5,167 bases of DNA, taken from NCBI GenBank assembly GCA_030830425.1, contig JAURND010000062.1, positions 1-5,167 on the forward strand, read 5' to 3'. Position 1 is the stretch's first letter, and every line of letters begins with the position of its first letter. Source of the stretch: Gammaproteobacteria bacterium (GTDB taxonomy: Bacteria; Pseudomonadota; Gammaproteobacteria; JAURND01). A program made the translations under genes and the position numbers. Shown piece after piece: positions 1-5,167 of this stretch. The notes under the pieces were generated by a model. The model did not search any database. It saw only the letters and a program-made list of their open reading frames with translations, and was not told the origin of the DNA.

Positions 1-6
1 AATGGG

Positions 7-27
7 CCCCGCGGTCAAGCCGCGGGG
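7..27. repeat. GC-rich perfect hairpin downstream of proS; possible terminator or dispersed palindrome
   Basis: CCCCGCGG at 7-14 and CCGCGGGG at 20-27 form a perfect 8-bp stem around the 5-base loop TCAAG. It lies 24 bp beyond the proS stop, where a terminator for that leftward transcript is expected. On the proS strand the stem is followed by GCCCATT and not by a run of T, so it is not a classical intrinsic terminator within the visible sequence. The stem is far more GC-rich than its surroundings. Compact GC palindromes of this sort are also found as dispersed intergenic repeats in many proteobacteria, so it could be one of those. The structure is certain; the role is inferred. Confidence 0.5.
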
Positions 28-51
28 ATTCGTGCTATGGCTGCGAAAGAG

Positions 52-1779
52 TCAGATGATTCGATTTTTTAGCTGTTCAATCAAATCAGTCGTGCTTAAT
101 AATGTTGTTTCTGATGAGCGTCGATGTTTGTATTCTACCTGATTATTTTTGAGTGATTTCTCTCCAATGACTAAACGATGTGGAATACCGATTAAATCGA
201 TATCGGCAAATTTCACGCCAGGTCGTTCGTCTCGATCATCGAGTAAAACTTCAATGCCACAGGCTTGTAATTGGGCATATAACGCATCACAAGTATTTCG
301 AATATCGGGATGTGGGTAGTTGATCGGAATAATGGCAATTTGATAAGGCGCCATGGGCTCTGGCCAAATAATGCCTTGTGCGTCATGATTTTGTTCGATG
401 CTTGCGGCAACAATGCGTGATACACCGATGCCATAACAACCCATCAGTACAGTGATGGTTTCTCCGGTTTCATTTAATACAGTGGCTTGCATAGTTTTGC
501 TATATTTATCGCCGAGCTGAAAAATATGACCCACCTCAATGCCTCGGGTGAGTTGTAAATGACCCTTGCCGTCAGGGCTGGGGTCACCAGCAACGATGTT
601 ACGCAGATCAAATACATCCATGGGCATTAATCCATCGATGAACACATCACGTTCCCAATTAACATGCATGAGATGATAGTCATCTTTATTGGCACCACAA
701 ATAAAATCGGGAATAACGGCTGCTTCTGGATCAACGATCACAGGGATAGAGAATGCATCTAATCCCACAGGGCCCAATGAACCAAAACCGCAGTCTAGTG
801 TTGTTTTCACGAGCGCTTCATCAACAAAGGTGAGTGGCGCATGAATCAACGGATGTTTTTCGGCCTTGATAGTGTTTAACACGTGATCTCCACGTAGCAC
901 TAATGCCACCATGTCTTGCTGTGAGCCTTTTACCAATAGCAGCTTCACGGTTTTTTTTACATCCACTTTTAAAGCATTCACGAGTTGTTCGATGGTTTTT
1001 AAATGGGGTGTATGTATTTTTTCAATGGCTTTTGTTGGGGTGAATGCTATGGGCGTAGGCGCTAAACTTTCTGCTTTTTCAATATTCGCGGCGTAATCAC
1101 TTTGATCGCTAAAGGCAATCAGATCTTCGCCCGATTTGGCCAATACCTGAAATTCATGGGAATAATTGCCGCCGATGTCTCCCGTGTCTGCCAGTACAGG
1201 TCTGAAGTCTAGCTGCAATCGAGTAAAAATATTGCAATAGGTTTGATGCATCAACAAATACGCTTCATGCAAAGATTCTGGGGTGAGATGAAAAGAATAC
1301 GCATCTTTCATGAGAAATTCACGTGCACGCATGACGCCAAACCGTGGTCGCAATTCATCTCGAAATTTATGTTGGATCTGGTAGAAAATTTTTGGCAGTT
1401 GTTTATAGCTGCGTATTTCATGACGGATCAGATCCGTGACGACTTCTTCATGGGTAGGGCCAAAACAAAAATCGCGTTCATGACGATCTTTGATGCGTAA
1501 CATTAAGTCACCATACGCCCCCCATCGACCTGACTCTTCCCATAATTCTGCGGGTTGTATAGCGGGCATTAAAATCTCTAGCGCGCCGCTGCGATTCATT
1601 TCTTCACGCACAATGGTTTCCACTTTGCGCAGTACGCGTAGCCCTAACGGCAACCAGTGATAAATGCCCGATGTGACTTTACGAATCATGCCTGCACGTA
1701 ACATGAGTTGATGGCTGATAATTTCAGCATCAGCCGGTGTTTCTTTGAGTGTTGCGAGTAAATATTGAGAAATGCGCAT
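52..1779 (-). CDS. proS: Prolyl-tRNA synthetase (ProRS, bacterial type with editing domain)
   Basis: A cytoplasmic class II aminoacyl-tRNA synthetase that activates proline with ATP and charges tRNA-Pro. The 575 residues align end to end with the enterobacterial enzyme of about 572, beginning [19 protein letters not shown]. Visible parts in order are: the class II motif 1 region near 60-80; the GPTHEE loop at 108-112; motif 2 at 139-155 (FRDE followed by [10 protein letters not shown]); the inserted YbaK-like editing domain at roughly 224-410; motif 3 at 449-455 (YGIGVSR); and the C-terminal anticodon-binding domain from about 476. Lys279 sits in the TVKLLLVK segment and matches the lysine known to matter for clearing Ala-tRNA-Pro, so editing is probably intact. 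The ATG at 1779 is chosen because the N-terminus matches the family; only a weak GATGGAA-like ribosome site precedes it. The gene lies on the same strand as metNI, 175 bp after metI, and may have its own promoter. The stop is TGA. Nothing appears broken. Confidence 0.98.
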   Translation of the reverse strand: MRISQYLLATLKETPADAEIISHQLMLRAGMIRKVTSGIYHWLPLGLRVLRKVETIVREEMNRSGALEILMPAIQPAELWEESGRWGAYGDLMLRIKDRHERDFCFGPTHEEVVTDLIRHEIRSYKQLPKIFYQIQHKFRDELRPRFGVMRAREFLMKDAYSFHLTPESLHEAYLLMHQTYCNIFTRLQLDFRPVLADTGDIGGNYSHEFQVLAKSGEDLIAFSDQSDYAANIEKAESLAPTPIAFTPTKAIEKIHTPHLKTIEQLVNALKVDVKKTVKLLLVKGSQQDMVALVLRGDHVLNTIKAEKHPLIHAPLTFVDEALVKTTLDCGFGSLGPVGLDAFSIPVIVDPEAAVIPDFICGANKDDYHLMHVNWERDVFIDGLMPMDVFDLRNIVAGDPSPDGKGHLQLTRGIEVGHIFQLGDKYSKTMQATVLNETGETITVLMGCYGIGVSRIVAASIEQNHDAQGIIWPEPMAPYQIAIIPINYPHPDIRNTCDALYAQLQACGIEVLLDDRDERPGVKFADIDLIGIPHRLVIGEKSLKNNQVEYKHRRSSETTLLSTTDLIEQLKNRII

Positions 1780-1804
1780 GTGAATATTTCCATCAGATTG
1801 AGTG

Positions 1805-1810
1805 AGTATA
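1805..1810 (-). promoter_or_regulatory. Weak candidate -10 box for proS at the end of the palindromic element
   Basis: On the minus strand these bases read TATACT, one mismatch from the sigma-70 -10 consensus, 25 bp before the proS start. No convincing -35 hexamer stands 16-18 bp upstream: the sequence there is CATAGC-like and lies inside the palindromic element. A TTGTAA at 1819-1824 is too close, with an 8-bp spacer. The leader would also be very short. This is a tentative call; proS could equally be read through from metNI. Confidence 0.22.
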
Positions 1811-1952
1811 GGGTCTGTTTACAATTCGCTATGCGCAGTCAGAAATGATTGATTATCGAGAACCGCAGCGCAGCATACATAGGGGTATGTGAGCAGCGGA
1901 TCACAGAAAATCGAGCGTTTATGACAAGCAGAGTAGCATTGTAAACAGACCA
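1811..1952. repeat. MITE-like palindromic intergenic element with 14-bp perfect terminal inverted repeats
   Basis: This unit fills most of the gap between metI and proS. Its ends are exact inverted repeats: GGTCTGTTTACAAT at 1812-1825 and ATTGTAAACAGACC at 1938-1951. The space between is an imperfect palindrome. GTCA-AAA blocks pair at equal distance from each end. A GATT/AATC block follows. The core hairpin at 1863-1899 pairs CCGC with GCGG and CATAC (1874-1878) with GTATG (1885-1889) around a 6-base loop. The centre of the ends and the centre of the core hairpin coincide at 1881.5, so this is one coherent structure. It has no coding capacity. The dinucleotide TA flanks both sides (1809-1810 and 1953-1954), which could be a target duplication of the IS630/Tc1 type; two bases is weak proof. 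The metI stop lies immediately outside. I do not recognise the family. Alternatives are a long bidirectional terminator or a structured RNA. Confidence 0.7.
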
Positions 1953-1954
1953 TA

Positions 1955-2605
1955 CTAGTGTTCCCATTTTTTAGCTAACCAATCACCCACCCATTGGATT
2001 ATATAGACGAATAAAATTAATACCATGACGGTAGCGAGTAATACTGGAAAATTAAAACGTTGATAACCTTCGTTAATGGCTAGACTCCCTAAACCACCGC
2101 CACCTACCGCCCCTGCCATGGCGGAGTAACCCACTAATCCAATCAGCGTAATGGTGATTCCTCGGATGATAGCAGCACGCGCTTCAGGAATGAGAATTTT
2201 ATAAATGAGCTGAAAAGTCGTTGTGCCCATCGCATGACCGGCTTCTATTAAACCAGCATCTACGGCTTTCAATGCATTTTCAACGATGCGTGCCACAAAT
2301 GGAATGGCACCGATACAAAGCGGCACAATGGCTGCATTGGTGCCAATAGCGGTGCCGATTAAAAAACGTGTCACTGGAATCAGTATCACCAATAAAATAA
2401 TAAAAGGGATTGCGCGGCCTATATCAACCATTAAGCTCAATGCGTGATGTAGGTGTGGATTTGATAACTCACGACCTGATGCGGTGATCAACAAAAGAAC
2501 ACCCAATGGTAATCCACCCAGAATAGATAACATGCCTGATATAGCAACCATATAAATGGTTTCTAGCGTGCTTTGTAATACTGAACTAAGCAGCGAATTG
2601 AACAT
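1955..2605 (-). CDS. metI: Methionine ABC transporter, permease MetI
   Basis: Inner-membrane permease of the methionine importer; two copies form the channel and pair with two MetN ATPases. The 216 residues are close to the usual 217 of the family. Hydrophobic segments lie near 18-40, 60-82, 90-107, 148-170 and 186-206, consistent with five transmembrane helices. The cytoplasmic coupling EAA loop (EAGHAMGTT through ILIPEA, about 121-142) contacts MetN. Family motifs RAIPFIILL, AAIVPL, ENAL and LVGYSAMAGAVGGGGLG are all present. The ATG at 2605 is preferred over an in-frame TTG at 2611, because a strong GAGGAGAT ribosome site stands 7 bases before the ATG and overlaps the TTG. The start lies inside the last codons of metN (20-nt overlap), which implies cotranscription and probable translational coupling. 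The TAG stop abuts the palindromic element. The partner lipoprotein gene metQ does not follow. Confidence 0.95.
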   Translation of the reverse strand: MFNSLLSSVLQSTLETIYMVAISGMLSILGGLPLGVLLLITASGRELSNPHLHHALSLMVDIGRAIPFIILLVILIPVTRFLIGTAIGTNAAIVPLCIGAIPFVARIVENALKAVDAGLIEAGHAMGTTTFQLIYKILIPEARAAIIRGITITLIGLVGYSAMAGAVGGGGLGSLAINEGYQRFNFPVLLATVMVLILFVYIIQWVGDWLAKKWEH

Positions 2606-3632
2606 AACCAATCTCCTCTACATGCACCTCTTTTTCATTCAGATATTGTTTGCCGCTCAATAAATCTTCTGGCTGACCTTCTACTTCTAGTAACATGACG
2701 CCCACTGTTTTATCTCGAATTCGTTCAATGCGGGCTTGTAAAATATTTAGGCTTAAAGAAAAATGACGGATTAAATGTGTGACTAACGGTGATTCTGCAG
2801 CGTCACCTAAAAAAGATAATCGCCATAAAGGCACAGCACCTTCTATTTTTTTATCGATTAACCGAGCACGTAAATGTTCAGGCAATTCATGCAAAGAGAA
2901 GTCACGGATAAATCTTTTGGCGGTATTGGTTTGAGGGCGATTGAAAAAATCTAGGACATGCGCTTCTTCAATGATGTTTCCATGCTCCAAAATGGCCAAA
3001 CGGTGACAAATCTCTTTGATGACACCCATTTCATGCGTGATTAACAAAATGGTCAATCCCAATTCAGCATTAATTTTTTTGAGTAGCTGTAAAATTTGGT
3101 GTGTGGTTTCAGGGTCTAAAGCAGACGTAGCCTCGTCGCTGAGCAAAACTAAGGGTTGATTGGCCAAAGCACGTGCAATCGCCACCCGTTGTTTTTGGCC
3201 ACCGCTTAATTCATGAGTATAATGATGTTGGTGACCCGATAATCCCGTTAATGCCATTAACTCATCCACTTTTTTGGCAATAACAGCGGGGGGTGTTTTT
3301 GTGAGTTCTAGGGGAAAAGCAATATTTTCATACACGGTACGACTACTCAGCAGATTAAAATGTTGAAAAATCATGCCGATATTTCTACGCATCTGTCGCA
3401 ATTGGGGCTTATTCAACTGCATCAGATCTTGGCCATTGATAATCACCTGACCTGCGTTTGGTGTTTCTAAACCATTCACGCAACGAATCAAACTACTTTT
3501 TCCTGCGCCACTTTCACCGATAATGCCGAATATTTCTCCAGGTTTTACCGTCAAATTGATTCCCTTTAAAGCCTCAATAGCGGTATGATCTGGCAATGAA
3601 TATTGTTTATGTAACTCACGGAGTTCTATCAT
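2586..3632 (-). CDS. metN: Methionine ABC transporter, ATP-binding protein MetN
   Basis: Cytoplasmic ATPase that drives methionine uptake through MetI. Counting from the ATG at 3632 (348 residues), the Walker A motif GESGAGKS is at 39-46, the Q-loop glutamine in IFQHFNLLSSR at 90, the signature LSGGQ at 142-146, the Walker B/D-loop LLSDEATSALD at 163-173 and the switch histidine in LLITHEM at 200. A C-terminal NIL (ferredoxin-like) domain covers about 264-346; in this family it binds methionine and shuts transport down when the cell has enough. This separates MetN from general amino-acid ABC ATPases. The start at 3632 gives MIELREL, matching the family's MIKL-type N-terminus; the in-frame ATG at 3638 adds only two residues. 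Neither start has a clear Shine-Dalgarno sequence. The 3' end overlaps metI. No MetJ operator or SAM riboswitch is evident upstream. Confidence 0.96.
   Translation of the reverse strand: MIELRELHKQYSLPDHTAIEALKGINLTVKPGEIFGIIGESGAGKSSLIRCVNGLETPNAGQVIINGQDLMQLNKPQLRQMRRNIGMIFQHFNLLSSRTVYENIAFPLELTKTPPAVIAKKVDELMALTGLSGHQHHYTHELSGGQKQRVAIARALANQPLVLLSDEATSALDPETTHQILQLLKKINAELGLTILLITHEMGVIKEICHRLAILEHGNIIEEAHVLDFFNRPQTNTAKRFIRDFSLHELPEHLRARLIDKKIEGAVPLWRLSFLGDAAESPLVTHLIRHFSLSLNILQARIERIRDKTVGVMLLEVEGQPEDLLSGKQYLNEKEVHVEEIGYVQFAA
2611..2618 (-). promoter_or_regulatory. Ribosome binding site that decides the metI start
   Basis: The minus strand reads GAGGAGAT here, within the 3' end of metN. 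The AGGAG core (2613-2617) is 7 bases from the ATG at 2605, which is ideal spacing. It leaves only one base to the TTG at 2611, so the ATG is the probable start. Confidence 0.8.
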
Positions 3633-3697
3633 AATCATATTGCATTAGAGTTTTTTTAGGCCCTTCAAAAAAAGGCGAGAACTGCTATTGCAGGTTA

Positions 3698-3703
3698 TAT
3701 AAT
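3698..3703 (+). promoter_or_regulatory. Candidate -10 box of the sohB promoter
   Basis: A perfect TATAAT lies 43 bp before the sohB start, in the 108-bp region between the divergent metN and sohB. The expected -35 position (about 3674-3681) is GCGAGA-like and does not match TTGACA, so the promoter may be weak or activator-dependent. The region's general AT-richness raises the odds of a chance match. The metN promoter must lie in the same stretch on the opposite strand, but I cannot pick a convincing pair for it. The remainder of this gap shows only A/T runs and nothing else recognisable. Confidence 0.4.
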
Positions 3704-3733
3704 TTCAAACTTAACATCAAGTAATACGTTATA

Positions 3734-3739
3734 AAGGAG
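3734..3739 (+). promoter_or_regulatory. Strong ribosome binding site of sohB
   Basis: AAGGAG with 7 bases to the ATG at 3747 is a near-ideal Shine-Dalgarno arrangement. It fixes the sohB start and contrasts with metN, which has none on the other side of the same gap. Confidence 0.85.
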
Positions 3740-3746
3740 TCATCAC

Positions 3747-4754
3747 ATGTTCGCACAGTATTTGCTTTTTACCGCTCAAGTTTTTACCTTGATTATTGGA
3801 TTGTTAGTCTTACTGATTGGCATTTTTTCTATCGCCAGTAAAAATAAAAATCGCGATCAAGGTCAATTGTGTATCAAAAAACTTAACAAAAAATATGAAG
3901 AAATGCACGATATCTTATCTCAAGTCGTGCTAAACAAGGTGCAATATAAAAAAACATTAAAAGCACAAAAAAAACAGCATAAAGCAGAGGCAAATTTATC
4001 GGCCGTTCGCAAACGTATTTTTGTCATGAGTTTTACAGGAGACATACGCGCTTCTGCAACCACATCACTGCGTGAAGCCATTACAGGGTTGCTCACTTTA
4101 GCAACACCAGAAGATGAGATTGTACTTCGCCTAGAAAGTGCGGGCGGTATGGTACATGCGTATGGTCTAGCCGCTTCTCAATTACAACGCATTCGAAATC
4201 ATCAAATTCCGTTAGTGGTCATCATCGACAAAATAGCCGCTAGCGGCGGTTATATGATGGCAGCTGTTGCCAATCGTATTTTAGCGGCACCTTTTGCAAT
4301 TTTGGGATCTATTGGGGTAATTGCGCAAATCCCTAACTTTCATCGGCTACTCAAGAAAAATGACATCGAATTTGAACAAATTATGGCGGGTCAATATAAG
4401 CGTACACTCACTTTGTTTGGTGAAAACACCGAACAAGGGCGCGAGAAATTTCAAGCAGAAGTGAATGAAACGCATCACTTATTTAAAACTTTTTTACTGG
4501 AAAACAGATCATCACTGGATATGGAAAAAGTAGCCACGGGTGAACATTGGTATGGCACCCGCGCACTTGAGCTTTGTTTAATTGATGGGATCAGCACCAG
4601 CGATGATTATTTGCTATCAGCCAGCAAAACAGCAGACATTTATGACGTGTGTTATCAACCCAAAAGAACGTTGATGGATAAACTGTCACACAGTGCGGCG
4701 AAGGTTTATGATACCTGTTTGAGTAAATTAACCAGAGAAACTTATTCCAATTAA
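3747..4754 (+). CDS. sohB: SohB inner-membrane serine peptidase (S49 family)
   Basis: A membrane-anchored peptidase related to signal peptide peptidase SppA. In E. coli, extra copies of sohB compensate for loss of the DegP protease, which suggests a role in protein quality control at the envelope. The 335 residues carry one N-terminal hydrophobic helix at about 4-29. A lysine-rich stretch with coiled-coil character follows at about 42-90 (the S49 N-terminal extension typical of SohB), then the ClpP-like protease core. The probable nucleophile is Ser166 in DKIAASGGYMMA and the probable general-base lysine is Lys218 in GQYKRTLTLFGE, making the Ser-Lys dyad of the family. LRLESAGGMVHAYGLAASQL (129-148) and TGEHWYG (264-270) are further family marks. 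The protein is slightly shorter than the E. coli one (about 349), with the loss mainly in the lysine-rich linker. It starts at the ATG after a strong ribosome site and is followed 38 bp later by hflX on the same strand. Confidence 0.95.
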   Translation: MFAQYLLFTAQVFTLIIGLLVLLIGIFSIASKNKNRDQGQLCIKKLNKKYEEMHDILSQVVLNKVQYKKTLKAQKKQHKAEANLSAVRKRIFVMSFTGDIRASATTSLREAITGLLTLATPEDEIVLRLESAGGMVHAYGLAASQLQRIRNHQIPLVVIIDKIAASGGYMMAAVANRILAAPFAILGSIGVIAQIPNFHRLLKKNDIEFEQIMAGQYKRTLTLFGENTEQGREKFQAEVNETHHLFKTFLLENRSSLDMEKVATGEHWYGTRALELCLIDGISTSDDYLLSASKTADIYDVCYQPKRTLMDKLSHSAAKVYDTCLSKLTRETYSN

Positions 4755-4792
4755 AACATGAGCAGCACACACCAAAAATTGCGGAATTAAGC

Positions 4793-5167
4793 ATGAAGCA
4801 AACGACTTTTTTACCCGGATCTGAAACGATTTTAGTGCAGCTCCATTTTGACAAAACCATCTATCAAGCAGAAGATGTGGCGGAGTTTAAAGAACTCGCG
4901 CTATCGGCAAAACTAAAAATGGTGGCTTTGATAGAAGCTAATCGCAAAGTCCCTGATGCAAAATATTTTATGGGTAGCGGTAAGGCACAAGAAATTGCAG
5001 ATCTGGTCAAACTGCATCAAGCGCATCAAGTGTTGGTCAATCATGCGCTTTCCCCCAGTCAAAAACGTAATCTAGAAAAATTATTGCAGTGTCCCGTTAT
5101 CGATAGAACAGAATTGATATTACATATTTTTGCATTACGGGCGCGTACATTTGAAGGAAAATTACAA
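4793..5167 (+). CDS. hflX: GTPase HflX, N-terminal part (cut by window edge)
   Basis: The first 125 codons of HflX, a GTPase that binds the 50S subunit and splits stalled or heat-damaged ribosomes. The full protein is usually about 420-450 residues; the GTP-binding G domain lies beyond the window, so its motifs cannot be checked. What is visible is the HflX N-terminal domain: the glycine-rich YFMGSGKAQEI at 58-67, ALSPSQKRNLEK at 85-96, and VIDRTELILHIFALRARTFEGKLQ across 102-125. The last block is a hallmark that runs into the ribosome-binding helical region. The ATG at 4793 has a modest GGAA ribosome site 7 bases upstream, and a stop (TAA at 4788-4790) in another frame just before it. The frame stays open to the last base. 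In many gammaproteobacteria hflX follows hfq; here it follows sohB with a 38-bp gap, which suggests a shared transcript. Confidence 0.93.
   Translation, partial: MKQTTFLPGSETILVQLHFDKTIYQAEDVAEFKELALSAKLKMVALIEANRKVPDAKYFMGSGKAQEIADLVKLHQAHQVLVNHALSPSQKRNLEKLLQCPVIDRTELILHIFALRARTFEGKLQ

Noticed and set aside
213..434. 73-codon open frame on the minus strand within proS
   Set aside because: It overlaps conserved proS codons in another frame, has no recognisable domain and is explained as a chance shadow.
911..1096. 61-codon plus-strand frame opposite proS
   Set aside because: It is antisense to the ProRS editing domain, low in complexity (rich in F, S, V and A), and has no family resemblance.
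1243..1500. 85-codon plus-strand frame opposite proS
   Set aside because: It lies antisense to the motif 2 region of ProRS, whose conservation explains the open frame; no domain is visible.
1780..1954. Possible tRNA or metQ remnant in the metI-proS gap
   Set aside because: No cloverleaf arms or lipoprotein signal can be found; the sequence is accounted for by the palindromic element.
3651..3680. Hairpin-like T-run and A-run with GGCCC between metN and sohB
   Set aside because: The pairing is mostly A-T with mismatches and sits between divergent starts where no terminator is expected; it is more likely AT-rich promoter sequence.
3639..3746. Possible SAM riboswitch or MetJ operator before metN
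   Set aside because: The gap is too short and lacks S-box-like conserved stems, and no tandem AGACGTCT-like boxes are visible.
4591..4860. 89-codon minus-strand frame over the sohB end and hflX start
   Set aside because: It is antisense to two well-supported genes. Its composition, rich in C, W and F, is typical of a spurious reverse frame.

Overview
This window reads as an ordinary chromosomal segment of a gammaproteobacterium. It is moderately AT-rich by eye. It holds four complete genes and one gene cut by the right edge, and all five are recognisable housekeeping or core-metabolism families. The protein sequences resemble enterobacterial ProS, MetN, MetI, SohB and HflX along their whole length. 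The AT bias and the gene mix would fit a deep-branching lineage such as Legionellales/Coxiellaceae, but that placement is an impression and was not computed.

Layout: the left two thirds is transcribed leftwards. In transcription order it holds metN (ATPase) and metI (permease) of a methionine ABC importer, which overlap and are clearly cotranscribed. A 175-bp intergenic gap follows, nearly filled by a 140-bp imperfect palindrome with 14-bp perfect ends. Next comes proS (prolyl-tRNA synthetase, with editing domain), and a GC-rich hairpin lies just beyond its stop. A 108-114 bp divergent intergenic region separates metN from the rightward pair sohB (inner-membrane S49 peptidase) and hflX (ribosome-associated GTPase, N-terminal 125 codons only). 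These two are spaced 38 bp apart and probably cotranscribed.

How the genes relate: MetNI would import methionine, but the substrate-binding lipoprotein gene metQ, usually the third gene of this operon, is not next to metI. ProS supplies Pro-tRNA. SohB and HflX fit membrane-protein quality control and ribosome rescue, though the link between them here is only adjacency.

I found no evidence of a new multi-gene system. The one element not explained by known genes is the 140-142 bp palindromic unit between metI and proS. It has perfect terminal inverted repeats, a whole-length imperfect stem centred exactly on its midpoint, and a possible TA duplication at its ends. It looks like a small non-autonomous mobile or interspersed repeat that may act as the metI terminator and contribute to the proS promoter.
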